A DNA stretch of 64,000 nt. Source: Pseudoips prasinana (taxonomy: Eukaryota > Arthropoda > Insecta > Lepidoptera > Nolidae). The notes beneath the pieces were generated by a model. That model worked only from the letters and a program-made list of their open reading frames with translations. It was not told where the DNA came from and did not search any database. Positions 51,021 to 60,895 of the stretch are shown here, one piece after another; position 1 is the first letter of the stretch; each line of letters begins with the position of its first letter. The stretch is from NCBI GenBank assembly GCA_951640165.1, contig OX621234.1, positions 2,299,001 through 2,363,000 of the forward strand, in the 5' to 3' direction. The position numbers and the translations under genes were made by a program.

Positions 51021-51403
51021 ACAACATGTAACTTAATTAACGCACACCCTGAAAATAGTTTGTTCGGAATCGTTTACTGAATCGATTTATATAATGTTTA
51101 ATATAGGTAATTTTTTATTCCAAAATAATTAAAACTACGAAAATTATTGTCATATTAACTCTGTACAGTCAAAACAAATTGAAATAGACCGTAAGTCAAA
51201 GTAATAAGACTTTTGAAATCGCAGTTTTATTTGTCATACAAATTCCATAAATAAAGAAAAATAAACTTTATTCCAATAAACTAATTTAGTAAATAACAAT
51301 GCATATACATGTTATATTCAAAATTCATTGTATGTATTATGATTACAACATAATATTCTAATTGGGGTGTTTGAGGGTGTGCGTTAATTAAGTTACATGT
51401 TGT
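51021..51403. mobile_element. MITE-H, best preserved copy
   Basis: ACAACATGTAACTTAATTAA at the left and its complement at the right, continuing into CGCACACCCT/AGGGTGTGCG. The open frame at 51281-51481 is incidental. Confidence 0.87.
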
Positions 51404-51651
51404 AGGTATATACAGTTCATGGGATGCGTGCGGTGACGATGACCTGAGTTTCATACATTTTTGTTCACCCAAAAAGTACACATTTGTACTCAGTATACAT
51501 AAAGCTCATGGAAAGCGTTCGGTGAAGATGACGCGAGTTACATGATAGGTACGCAAAAAGTGCTAAATGCGCCTGAAGCAGTTGTTACTTCAAAAATAAA
51601 TAGATTATTAGGCTTAATGATCCTGGCATTTAATTGTAATAGCTCATAGCT

Positions 51652-51778
51652 AGATGCTCTCTCCGGTCCGTAAGCGATCGCCGAGGTTAAGCAACTAGGA
51701 TCGCGGTCAGTCCATAGACGGGTGACCGCCAAAGTGGTTAACTCTGACTCTAGGGTTACCACTACGATAAGCAAGCAG
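51652..51778 (+). mobile_element. 5S-like SINE with the best preserved head
   Basis: 'GTCCGTAAGCGATCGCCGAG', 'GTTAAGCAACTAGGATCGC' and 'ATAGACGGGTGACCGCC' closely follow the 5S rRNA pattern TCCGATCACCGAAGTTAAGC ... TGGATGGGGGACCGC (recalled pattern). The body is internally deleted. Confidence 0.78.
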
Positions 51779-51919
51779 GCAAGAAGTTGTTAAAAGAAAT
51801 TTGCACGATCTTATTTGTGCAGTGGTAGCGGATTTTTAAATGTTTCTAAATATTTATGTGTTGAAAGTCTTCAATAAGGTTACATATAGTTCAATAATTG
51901 AATGCTTAGAGTCTTAAGA

Positions 51920-52706
51920 AATCTCTGTAACATAGTTTTATCAATGTAATACTCTGTAACATAGTTTTATCAATGTAAATCTCTGTAACATAGTTTTATC
52001 AATGTAAATCTCTGTAACATAGTTTAATCAATATAAATCTCGGTAACATTGTTTTATCAATTTAAATCTCTGTAACATAGTTTTATCAATGTAAATCTCT
52101 GTAACATGGTTTTAACAATGTAAATCTCTGTAACATAGTTTTATCAATATAAATCTCTGTTACATAGTTTTATCAATGTAAATCTCTGTAACATAGTTTT
52201 ATCAATATAAAGCTATGTAACATAGTTTTATCAATATAAATCTCTGTAACATTGTTTTATCAAAGTAAATCTCTGTAACATTGTTTTATCAATGTAAATC
52301 TCTGTAACATAGTTTTATCAATGTAAATCTCTGTAACATAGTTTTATCAATGTAAATCTCTGTAACATAGTGTTATCAATGTAAATCTCTGTAACATATT
52401 GTTATCAATGTAAATCTCTGTAACATAGTTTTATCAATGTAAATCTCTGTAACATAGTTTTATCAATATAAATCTCTGTTACATAGTTTTATCAATGTAA
52501 ATCTCTGTAACATAGTTTTATCAATATAAAGCTATGTAACATAGTTTTATCAATATAAATCTCTGTAACATAGTTTTATGAATGTAAATCTCTGTAACAT
52601 AGTTTTATCAATGTAAATCTCTGTAACATAGTTTTATCAATGTAAATCTCTGTAACATAGTTTTATCAATGTAAATCTCTGTAACATAGTTTTATCAATG
52701 TAAATC
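51920..52706 (+). repeat. 29-bp minisatellite, about 27 units
   Basis: The unit is AATCTCTGTAACATAGTTTT plus ATCAATGTA, tandem with few substitutions. Variant units recur at a fixed distance of 319 bp (11 units): AATCTCTGTT at 52152 and 52471, and AGCTATGTAA at 52211 and 52530. The array has therefore partly grown by duplicating an 11-unit block. Confidence 0.95.
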
Positions 52707-52765
52707 AGAGTGATATTTGATTCGGAAACACATTTGCCTACTTAGTAATAATGTTCTAGTTAATA

Positions 52766-54053
52766 TTAGGTCTTTACCTATGAAATTGCCGTTCTGCAGT
52801 ACTGGCCATTTCAAATCAAAATAATTTTTGTTTGGCTAAGAATTCTAATTTCAAATTAATTTTATTTTAAAAACATGGATTCTTTTTTCCAAAAGTAGTC
52901 ATTTCTTTATTGATTAGTGTTACATTTTCATCGCATTTCAATCTTTTTCGTCATCATGGATACGTTAAAAATTCGAGTAATTATGGAATATGAGTACCGT
53001 CGTGGCAGCAACGCGGCACAAGCGGCACGCAACATCAACGACGTTTACGGAGCTAACACTACAAACCAACGCACCACCTGTTATTGGTTTGCTCGCTTCC
53101 GTTCTGGAAATTTCGACCTGAAAAATGAACCTCGCGGTCGTCCGAAGACTTTGGTCGACAATGACGAATTAAAGGCGGTTGTGGAAGCTGATGATACACA
53201 ATCTACGGCTGAATTAGCAGCAGCTTTCGACGTTAGCGTCAAAACAATATTGGTCCATTTGCGTCAAATTGGCAAGGTAAAAAAGCTTGACAAATGGGTG
53301 CCCCACGAACTCAATGATCGCCAGCGCGAAGTACGCGTCGAGACGTGCCTTGCACTGCTCAACAGACACACAAATGAAGGAATTTTGAACCGCATTGTTA
53401 CCTGCGATGAAAAATGGATTCTGTTTGATAACCGCAAGCGCTCAGCAAGTTGGTTGGATCCTGGTTCAGCACCTAAACAATGCCCTAAACGAAAACTTAC
53501 CCCTAGAAAAGTGATGGTCACTGTTTGGTGGTCTAGCGCCGGTGTGATTCATCACAGCTTCTTACCAAACGGGGTGAGCATTACTGCAGATGTGTACTGT
53601 GAAGAACTGAGCACAATGATGGAGAAGCTGGCGCATCTCCAACCAGCATTGGTCAATCGCTCGTCTCCGCTGCTCCTGCACGACAACGCGCGACCTCATA
53701 CTGCACAGCAGACGGTCTCCAAGTTGCAAGAACTGGGGTTGGAAGCTCTCCGTCATCCGCCCTACTCACCAGACCTTGCGCCTACAGACTACTACTTTTT
53801 CCAGAATTTGGATAACTTCTTGGCGGGAAAAAAATTCAATACCCGAGAGGCAGTACAAAATGCCTTTGAAGAATTTGTTGCCTCCCGTCCAGCTGATTTC
53901 TTTAAGAAGGGCATCAATAAACTGCCACTGCGATGGCAAAGATGCATTGATTGCATGGGTGATTACTTCGATTAATACAAATAAAAAAATTCATGAAAAA
54001 AATTCGTTTAAATTTTTTCATACAAAACGGCAATTTCATAGGTAAGGACCTAT
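52766..54053 (+). mobile_element. structurally complete mariner transposon
   Basis: Ends TTAGGTCTTTACCTATGAAA TTGCCGTT and, at the right, AACGGCAATTTCATAGGTAA GGACCTAT. TA dinucleotides sit at both boundaries. The 1288 bp length is standard. Contains one intact transposase frame. It lies immediately beyond the minisatellite. Confidence 0.92.
52956..53975 (+). CDS. mariner DD34D transposase, intact
   Basis: The frame is open from 52917, but the Met at 52956 (MDTLKIRVIMEY) gives 339 codons, within the usual mariner range. The N-terminal ~110 residues contain helix-turn-helix motifs ('TTCYWFARFRSGNFDL', 'ELAAAFDVSVKTILVHL') joined by a GRPK-type hook. 'WVPHEL' is the mariner linker signature. 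Numbered from 52917, catalytic residues are D164 ('VTCDEKWI'), D256 ('LLHDNARPH') and D291 ('YSPDLAPTDYYFF'), with 34 residues between the last two, so DD34D. It catalyses cut-and-paste at TA. No stop or frameshift is seen, and the two ends differ at only a few positions. Confidence 0.95.
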   Translation: MDTLKIRVIMEYEYRRGSNAAQAARNINDVYGANTTNQRTTCYWFARFRSGNFDLKNEPRGRPKTLVDNDELKAVVEADDTQSTAELAAAFDVSVKTILVHLRQIGKVKKLDKWVPHELNDRQREVRVETCLALLNRHTNEGILNRIVTCDEKWILFDNRKRSASWLDPGSAPKQCPKRKLTPRKVMVTVWWSSAGVIHHSFLPNGVSITADVYCEELSTMMEKLAHLQPALVNRSSPLLLHDNARPHTAQQTVSKLQELGLEALRHPPYSPDLAPTDYYFFQNLDNFLAGKKFNTREAVQNAFEEFVASRPADFFKKGINKLPLRWQRCIDCMGDYFD

Positions 54054-54069
54054 TAATATTACAAACTAG

Positions 54070-54245
54070 CTAAATATAATTTCTATTATAAAATAAATTT
54101 TTTATAGGAATGTTTTAACAATCCGTGTACCTAAATATCTATATGTAACTAGAAATAATTATGTATAATTAACTATATTACTACAAACACGATCTGAATA
54201 TTTACAAGCGCTTTTTTAAAGTCTACGTGAATTAAATCCTTTTTA
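54070..54245 (+). mobile_element. LINE 3' UTR, family L3
   Basis: 'GTTTTAACAATCCGTGTACC' to 'AAAGTCTACGTGAATTAAAT'. Plus-oriented counterpart of 38377-38585. Confidence 0.7.
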
Positions 54246-54252
54246 TTTTATA

Positions 54253-54418
54253 TGTATGTGCGTGCTCCCCGGGGCATGTAAATTCCGGCATATACCGGTC
54301 CGATACAAAGCAAGTTTTCTTTATCACAATCACTTTTTGGCCCGTCCCGAGACTTGAACCCAGAACCTCATTACCTGCGGTTGAAAACGCTACCGCTAGG
54401 CCATCGAAGCAGTTATAA
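54253..54418 (-). mobile_element. SINE-D copy
   Basis: The reverse complement has 'TTCGATGGCCTAGCGGTAGC', 'AGGTTCTGGGTTCAAGTCTC' and the SINE-D body. The 3' half is shortened. Confidence 0.75.
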
Positions 54419-54713
54419 GTTAGTAATATGCTGATACAATTCGCAATGAATTAGCCAATAGAGGAGCGGTACAGAAACCGCTAACTCGGCTAAGTTTCCC
54501 AGCAGTTTGTCCAGTTCTCCGATGCCACAGATAATGTAGGGGAACTTCACAAGTCTGTTGATAGTTGGCAGGAATTAGGATAAGTAGTTGTAATAGTTCG
54601 CGGCCTTTTCGTTTCCAAGCGGTAGGTATTCTTAGACATAAATCGTTTGTTCAAGACAAATTAGAATTTGACTATTTAAAATAGTCAATTTGTAAGCAGA
54701 AGACGTATAAAAA

Positions 54714-55128
54714 AAATGTGAGCCGTCACGGGACGCCTGGCAGATGTGAAACATCGACATTATTTTGTAAAAGTAATATGCAGAAGTCGAAGTCGAAGTA
54801 TAAGTCACAGTCGAAGTCGAAGTATAAGTCGCAGTCGAAGTCGAAGTCGATGTCGAAGTATAAGTCTCAGTCGAAGTCTAAGTCATGTCGAAGTCGAAGA
54901 CGAAGTCGAAGTCGGAGTCGAAGTATAAGTCGAAGTATAAGTCGCAGTCGAAGTCGAAGAATAAGTCGCAGTCGAAGTCAAAGTCGAAGTCAAGTCGAAG
55001 TCCAAGTAGAAGTCGAAGTCGAAGTCGAAAAGAACATATTCTGATAGAAACTTACAAAAAAAAAAACCACGTCATGCGTTGCCACGACAGAAATCTGTTT
55101 TACGTGCGGCTATAGATGTTTCACATCA
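54714..55128 (+). mobile_element. MITE-S copy containing a hexanucleotide expansion
   Basis: The outer parts (TGTGAGCCGTCACGGGACGC ... AAGTAATATGCAGA and AAAAGAACATATTCTG ... AGATGTTTCACATC) match 2533-2778. At the point where that copy continues directly, about 250 bp of (GAAGTC)n-like repeat intervenes. Confidence 0.88.
54783..55032 (+). repeat. (AAGTCG)n-type imperfect repeat
   Basis: Hexamers AAGTCG/AAGTAT/AAGTCA are interspersed. Long Ser/Arg- and Lys/Ser-rich frames over it are translations of the repeat and not evidence of a protein. Confidence 0.93.
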
Positions 55129-55244
55129 AAAATGCTTATTTGTGTATATGGTTTGTGATCCTAACTGCTAAACCAGAGGTTGATGCTTCGTTCCCCTCTT
55201 AAGACAAAGCTTTGTGGGATGATCACGATTATTTGTTCTGTGTA

Positions 55245-55640
55245 CAATAATAATAAAATAAAAAGGTTTTTATTCACGTAGACTTAAAAAAAGCGCTTGT
55301 AAATAGTCAGAACATGTTCGTAGTAATATATATTTAATTTATAATTATTTCTAGGTACATATAGATATTTAGGTACACGGATTGTAGGATATAATTTACA
55401 ATAAGATTTATTTTATAACAGTAACGATATTTAGCTAACTTAAATTAAGTTATTGTCAAGGATCATGTGTAGGTTTAATGATCGAAATTTTAAATTTTAG
55501 CTATTTTTTACTACATATGGTCTGAATGGTTCTGTCTATATTAAGGTACGAATTAAATGTTATGATTATGGCGGACCTTGTGTTTATAACGACGGTCGCG
55601 CTTTAATGCTACCACCGGATCCAATGCGCCCCAAATGAGT
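55245..55640 (-). mobile_element. LINE 3' UTR, family L3, longer copy
   Basis: Minus strand, from 'GGCGCATTGGATCCGGTGGT' through 'AAAGCGCGACCGTCGTTATA' to 'AAGTCTACGTGAATAAAAAC'. Mirrors 60550-60895. Confidence 0.75.
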
Positions 55641-55674
55641 AGACCCAGCGAAGCAAACTCAGCTAATATATCCA

Positions 55675-55930
55675 CAATATGGAAATCAGATAACTGATAT
55701 ACTACACTTTACTTTTCTTTTGTAAATACATATTTGTAAATAAATATCTGTCCTGGGTATACTACATATACTACTTTTGTTTTGTAAATACATACTTATA
55801 TAGATAATTACTCCCAGACTCAAGAGAAACAGATATGATCATGCACACAAATATCTGCCCTGGGTGGGAATCGAACCCACGATCTCCGACGTGAAAGCAA
55901 GCATTTGCCAACCACGCCAACAGGCCCTTC
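55675..55930 (-). mobile_element. SINE-A copy with an internal duplication
   Basis: tRNA-like head CTGTTGGCGTGGTTGGCAAA on the minus strand. The segment 'GATATACTACA...TGTAAATACAT' occurs twice (about 55697 and 55759). Confidence 0.85.
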
Positions 55931-56232
55931 AAAGCTCATCAGTTATTTTGCAATTAGTTCGAACGGTTCTATTTCTCAATATATCAGCAGCAGAAGTTAT
56001 GTGTAACCATTGGAAAGCCAAGTTCTCAATAGTTAATTGCATTCCATAACAAAGTTTACGGAATCTGTACTGAGTTATTAGTACAGATTCTGATAACTAC
56101 GCAATGGGATTCAAATAACGACCCAACATCGTGTTATGATATGATGAATCAATAACGGATCCTGTAGTGAACAGAATTACAATGAAGAAATTAGTAAAGA
56201 AAGACGGCGTTTACAGTTTTAAAATAGTTATT

Positions 56233-56367
56233 GTACAGACGCCATCCAGCTACCCCAATCTGTCAAACTTCTTTTATAGATTTTCAACTTTATCACATAA
56301 CGATAAATTCACTTTCAGTTAGTGAAATTTGACAAATTAGGGTAGCTTGATGTTCTGGCGTCTGTAC
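56233..56367 (+). mobile_element. MITE-T copy
   Basis: GTACAGACGCCATCCAGCTA ... GTTCTGGCGTCTGTAC, with a 6-base deletion in the left arm. Confidence 0.85.
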
Positions 56368-56373
56368 AATTGG

Positions 56374-56594
56374 ACGTACCTGTTGGCGTGGTTGGCAAAT
56401 GCTTGCTTTTCACGCCGGAGGTCGTGGGTTCGATTCCCACCCAGGATAGATATTTGTGTGCATGATCATGTCTGGGAGTAATTATCGTATGTAGTATCTA
56501 TATCAGTTATCTGGTTTCCATAGTACAAGCTCTGGTTAGTTTGGGGTCAGATGGCCGTGTGTAAATAATGTCACAGGATATTATTATTATTATC
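56374..56594 (+). mobile_element. SINE-A copy, full length
   Basis: Head CCTGTTGGCGTGGTTGGC, B box GGTCGTGGGTTCGATTCCC, tail (ATT)n. Confidence 0.88.
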
Positions 56595-57350
56595 AATAAT
56601 TATTTGAAGTTTAATTACGAACAACCAAAAGAAAATAAGAATAAATAGTATTACATTTTTTTTAAGTCTAGTTGTAGCTTCACATGATAAGAAAGTTTTT
56701 TTAAAGCGATCCATGTTGTATTATATCTATGAATGTGCCTTATTTAGGTATATTTAAAGAAAAAGTGTATATGATTTCCTATACAGAAAAGGCTAATTCC
56801 TTCCATTATTTATGTTATATCTTGTATATAATAATAATTTCACACTCATGATCCGATGGGACGCTTAACGACACGAACGAATTGTTATAATAATTGTACA
56901 TATATATAGTTTATACCAATAACCCGCAGAGGTATATCTATTATCACGTTCGGACTTCGAACCCTTGTACCAGTAAGGGTTTAGGTTTAGTAAGGGGTAG
57001 CTTTTGTAACATTGCAAGAATGTTCTCGTCAATACCAGAACAAAAGAAAAAGGGAAGCTTATGAAAAGGACATACTTTTCATTCTATATCTAAAAATTTA
57101 CATAAGATCGTTCTAGAATAAAAAGAAAGAGATGGTGCTAATTTCCTAATAGAAAAGAAAGAGATAGGTGAAGACAAGGACAGAAGCATTACTATTAATC
57201 TGTCATATAAGTGTAGATTCTCGAAGGAATAGAATGACCTTCAAAATATTTTTTTAAATTTGGAAATATTTAGGGGTAAATAAGCGAAATATCAGTGAGT
57301 TTTACCTAATTCAAGTGAAATCGAAGGCGAATTAAGACGAAGAAATAGAA
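56595..57350. other. no gene recognised
   Basis: The first ~125 bp (GAAGTTTAATTACGAAC ... CACATGATAAGAAAGTTT) matches the sequence downstream of the SINE-A at 32194. The rest is unique. Confidence 0.4.
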
Positions 57351-57614
57351 GACGGTCACCATAGCCTAGTTGGTAGTGCTTCTGCCTCCGAAGCTGGTGG
57401 TCCTGGGTTCGAATCCCGGTAAGTGCAAATATTTGTGTGATGAGCACGAATATAATATTTGTTTCTGAGTCATGGATGTTTTCTATGTATATATGTATTT
57501 ATCTATCTATATAAGTATGTATATCGTCGCCTGGTACCCATAGTACAAGCTTTGCTTAGTTTGGGGCTAGGATGATCTGTGTGACATTGTCCCCAGATAT
57601 TATTATTATTATTA
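57351..57614 (+). mobile_element. SINE-B copy, full length
   Basis: GACGGTCACCATAGCCTAG head, GGGTTCGAATCCC B box, 'CTTTGCTTAGTTTGGGGCTA' tail and (ATT)n. Confidence 0.9.
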
Positions 57615-57699
57615 AAGAGGAGCACTAAAAAGTGCTAGTGATCTGTGAAAGTAAGTAAGCGTCACAAACATAGCTTATACTCAGATGTTCGATTATAAT

Positions 57700-57900
57700 G
57701 TATGATTTCCACCAACCGGATCACGCAGGAGCGCAGCGCAGCGCATGCGCGAGTAGCCGACCGCGTCCGTCCGTCCGCTACAAGCTGTTGGAGCTCGGAT
57801 GATCGCGTAAATGCGCGCAAGATCGCGCATGTTATTGTATCCATGCGCATGCTCTCAGCGACTATTGAGACTTTCGTGTCCGTTCAGTGAGTTATAAATG
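57700..57900. other. CpG-rich unique patch
   Basis: GCGCAGCGCAGCGCATGCGC and GCGCGCAAGATCGCGC are GC-rich against the background. 'CGTTCAGTGAG' near 57880 resembles an arthropod initiator. The 62-codon frames on both strands have no domain. Promoter status is unproven. Confidence 0.3.
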
Positions 57901-57952
57901 CATTCGTATTTCTATACTAACAGATGAGTTCTTCAGTTGTATCCATATTACC

Positions 57953-58006
57953 CATATTGGTGAAATTTGACAGATTGAGGTAGCTTGATGTGCTGGCGTC
58001 TGTACA
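57953..58006 (+). mobile_element. MITE-T right half
   Basis: 'GTGAAATTTGACAGATTGAG' to 'GTGCTGGCGTCTGTAC'. The left half is missing. Confidence 0.8.
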
Positions 58007-58049
58007 ACTCAATGATTCAATTTGCTGCCAGGCAACAAGCACGTGCGAC

Positions 58050-58754
58050 GGTGGCCTACCGGAGCCAATCTGACGCCATGGCATCGGAGCGCCACCGTCC
58101 ACGTACGCGAGGAGCCGCACGACCGCCGCGGCATCCGAGCGCCACCGTCCACGTATGCGAGGAGCCGCACGGCTGCCGCGGCATTCGAGCGCCACCGTCC
58201 ACGTACGTAAGGAGCCGCACGGCTGCTGTGCCCGCGGCATCCGAGCGCAGCTGACCGGCTGACGCGGCATCTGAGCATAGCTGACAGGCTGACGCGGCAT
58301 CCGAGCGCATTGACCGGCTGACGCGGCATCTGAGCATAGCTGACAGGCTGACGCGGCATCCGAGCGCAGCTGACCGGCTGACGCGGCATCTGAGCATAGC
58401 TGACAGGCTGACGCGGCATCCGAGCGCAGCTGACCGGCTGACGCGGCATCTGAGCATAGCTGACAGGCTGACGCGGCATCCGAGCGCAGCTGACCGGCTG
58501 ACGCGGCATCTGAGCATAGCTGACAGGCTGACGCGGCATCCGAGCGCAGCTGACCGGCTGACGCGGCATCTGAGCATAGCTGGCAGGCTGACGCGGCATC
58601 CGAGCGCAGCTGACCGGCTGACGCGGTATCCGTGCGCAGCTGACCGGCTGACACGGCATCTGAGCGCAGCTGACCGGCTGACGCGGTATCCGTGCGCAGC
58701 TGACCGGCTGACACGGCATCTGAGCGCAGCTGACCGGCTGATGCGGCATACGCG
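58050..58754 (-). repeat. GC-rich satellite: three ~60-bp units, then 30/60-bp units
   Basis: 58085-58230 has three units of GAGCGCCACCGTCCACGTAC plus GGAGCCGCACGG. From 58231 to 58754 the units are 30-bp GCTGACCGGCTGACGCGGCA plus TCNGAGCGCA, arranged as alternating 60-bp pairs. All three minus frames are open for 242-283 codons because the unit length is a multiple of 3 and the unit contains no minus-strand stop. The predicted proteins (for example repeats of 'ASAGQLRSDA') are compositional, with no known domain. Confidence 0.93.
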
Positions 58755-58759
58755 CGAGT

Positions 58760-59065
58760 TCCAAACAAAGTAAATTCTATGCAAAAATGAAATTTAACTA
58801 CTGTGTAGAAGGCTCAATTTCCTTTAGCACAATGTGAAATGCGCTCCGACTCGCTCCCGCGCGGTACGTTTCGTGAAAATCGTGCATTAGTTAGATTGTA
58901 CAATTATATTCATCTCGATCTTCATTTATTATGAATGGCCCGTAATGGCATTAACATTAACGGTAATTGGGAGAACTATAGTCGGTTTTCTTACCTGAAA
59001 TTAGACAGTTTGACAGAGAGTAAATTTTACTTTCCATTCGATAATTTTTTTCTGTGTAAATCTAT
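58760..59065. other. no gene recognised
   Basis: Unique sequence. No open frame of note. Confidence 0.4.
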
Positions 59066-59384
59066 TCTATACATCTATACAAATAAATAAAATTGGAGTG
59101 TCTGTTTGTAATATTGAAATAACCGCTTTTTACTACATAAATATGAATATATATACGGTATATACACCAAAATATTTTTTTATACAATTTTTGTCTGTCT
59201 GTCTGTCTGTTTGTTCCGGGTAATCTCTGAAATGGCTGGACCGATTTTGACGGGACTGTTTTTGGCAGGTATCTGATGTAATAAGGAGTAACTTAGGCTA
59301 CTTTTATTTTAGAAAAAGTTTATTATTTACTAAAAAAACTAAATAATTTAATTAACACGCGGACGAAGTCGCGGGCACAGCTAG
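59066..59384 (+). mobile_element. Helitron H6
   Basis: TCTATACATCTATACAAATA start, ACACGCGGACGAAGTCGCGG hairpin, GCACAGCTAG end. Confidence 0.88.
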
Positions 59385-59520
59385 TATTATATATTACCTC
59401 GATGTAAGCCGTCCTGCAGATTGCGGATACTATACCAGCACCGAGCAATATTTGAGTAAAACCAAAGATTTTTTGCGGGTTCTGAATAGCCAAGGTATAT
59501 ATCTATACATAGGTATCTTA

Positions 59521-59842
59521 TCTATACAATCTATACAAATAAATAAAATTGGAGTATCTGTTTGTAATATTGAAATAACCGGTATTTACTACATAAATAT
59601 GAATATATATACGGTACATACACAAAAAAAAACAATTTTAACAATTTTTGTCTGACTGTTTGTTCCGGTTAATCTCTGAAATAGCTGGACCGATTTTGAC
59701 GGGACTTTTATTGGCAGGTAGCTGATGTAATAAGGAGTAACTTAGGCTACTTTTATTTTTGAAAAAGTCTTTTATTTTACTAAAAAACAAAAAATACTAA
59801 AAGAACTAATTAACACATGGACGAAGTCGCGGGCACAGCTAG
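59521..59842 (+). mobile_element. Helitron H6
   Basis: TCTATACAATCTATACAAAT start, ACATGGACGAAGTCGCGG and GCACAGCTAG end. The hairpin has one mismatch. Confidence 0.87.
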
Positions 59843-59845
59843 TAT

Positions 59846-60279
59846 GTACACACGGCTACACATCAAGCTATACGTTTCCAGTATAAGCTGATCTCGCGTT
59901 GTCTAGGATTTCAATACAATGACAGGTCAGCTTATATTGTAAACTAGCTGTGCCCGCGACTTCGTCCGCGTGTTAATAAGTTTTTTTTTTTAGTAATATA
60001 AATGACTTTTTCTAAAATAAAAGTAGCCTTAGTTACTCCTTATTACATCAGCTACCTGCCAATAAAAGTCCCGTCAAAATCGGTCCAGCCGTTTCAGAGA
60101 TTAGCCGGAACAAACAGACAGACAGACAGACAAAAATTGTAAAAAATGTTATTTTGGTGTATGTACCGTATATATATTCATATTTATGTAGTAAAAACCG
60201 GTTATTTCAATATTACAAACAGACACTCCAATTTTATTTATTTGTATAGATGTATAGCTTGATATGTAGCCGTGTGTAC
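59846..60279. mobile_element. MITE-G copy split by a Helitron
   Basis: Left GTACACACGGCTACACATCA ... TTATATTGTAAA, right TGTATAGCTTGATATGTAGC CGTGTGTAC. It starts 4 bases after a Helitron end. Confidence 0.88.
59944..60250 (-). mobile_element. Helitron H6 nested in MITE-G
   Basis: CTAGCTGTGCCCGCGACTTC at the 3' end. The 5' end on the minus strand is TCTATACAAATAAATAAAAT. Excision in silico restores the MITE between A and T, which fixes the 5' end of family H6. Confidence 0.93.
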
Positions 60280-60357
60280 ATATATCTTGCACGTAGCTCG
60301 TAGAATCATTGGCCGCTGAGGCATAAAAGCCGAGTTCGCCGACATAGCTCACACATA

Positions 60358-60541
60358 ACTTTCGCCGCTGGCGCAGAAAAGTTCTCGAGTGGCCCCCTGT
60401 AAAGTGGATGGACGGTCTTATAAGGATCGCGGGAAGCCGCTGGGTGCGGGCAGCACGAGATAGGTCATTGTGGAGGTCATTGGGGGAGATCTTTATCCAG
60501 CAGTTGACGTCTTTCGGCTGATATGATCATGATGATGACAG
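60358..60541 (+). mobile_element. RTE 3' fragment
   Basis: 'GCAGAAAAGTTCTCGAGTGG' to 'TTTCGGCTGATATGATCATG'. Frameshifted C-terminal coding sequence. Confidence 0.83.
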
Positions 60542-60549
60542 GAATCGAA

Positions 60550-60895
60550 TCTAAGACAGAAGCCCGAATAGGCGCATCGGATCCGGTGGTAGCATTAAAG
60601 CGCGACCGTCGTTATTAACACAAGGTCCGTCATAATAATAATACCTTAATATAGACAGAACCATTGACAATATGTAGTAAAAATATTAGACTTAAACTAG
60701 ATAATTAAACATAATCTCGTGGCAATAACTTGATACGAGCTAGCTAAATATCATTGCTATAATAAAATAAATGTTATAAATGATTCTATACAATGTTTAC
60801 CTAAATATCTATGTTACTAGAAATAATAATGTATACAACTATATTACTACAAACATGTTCTGACTATTTACAAGCGCTTTTTTAAACTCTACGTG
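60550..60895 (+). mobile_element. LINE 3' UTR, family L3
   Basis: 'GGCGCATCGGATCCGGTGGT' through 'AAGCGCGACCGTCGTTATTA' to 'AACTCTACGTGAAAAAAAAA'. The terminal A-run abuts the candidate exon that follows. Confidence 0.75.

Noticed and set aside
51652..51778. Functional 5S rRNA gene
   Set aside because: The 5' third is absent or diverged, and the sequence runs into a body shared with two other dispersed copies, so it is SINE-like and not a 5S gene.
51920..52706. CRISPR array
   Set aside because: There are no unique spacers; units are contiguous 29-bp repeats, and the genome is eukaryotic.
54718..55115. Ser/Arg-rich protein (SR-like) from the hexamer region
   Set aside because: The peptide is a direct translation of (AAGTCG)n inside a MITE, open in several frames, with no RNA-binding domain nearby.
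14421..57614. SINE heads as functional tRNA genes
   Set aside because: A- and B-box sequences are present, but the acceptor stems and anticodon arms do not fold into a full cloverleaf by eye, and each continues into a shared SINE body and ATT-rich tail.
57917..58784. Three long minus-strand open frames (242-283 codons) as protein genes
   Set aside because: They lie on the same tandem repeat in three different frames. Openness follows from the stop-free unit of 30/60 bp, and no domain or splice structure supports any of them. Kept only as a satellite finding.
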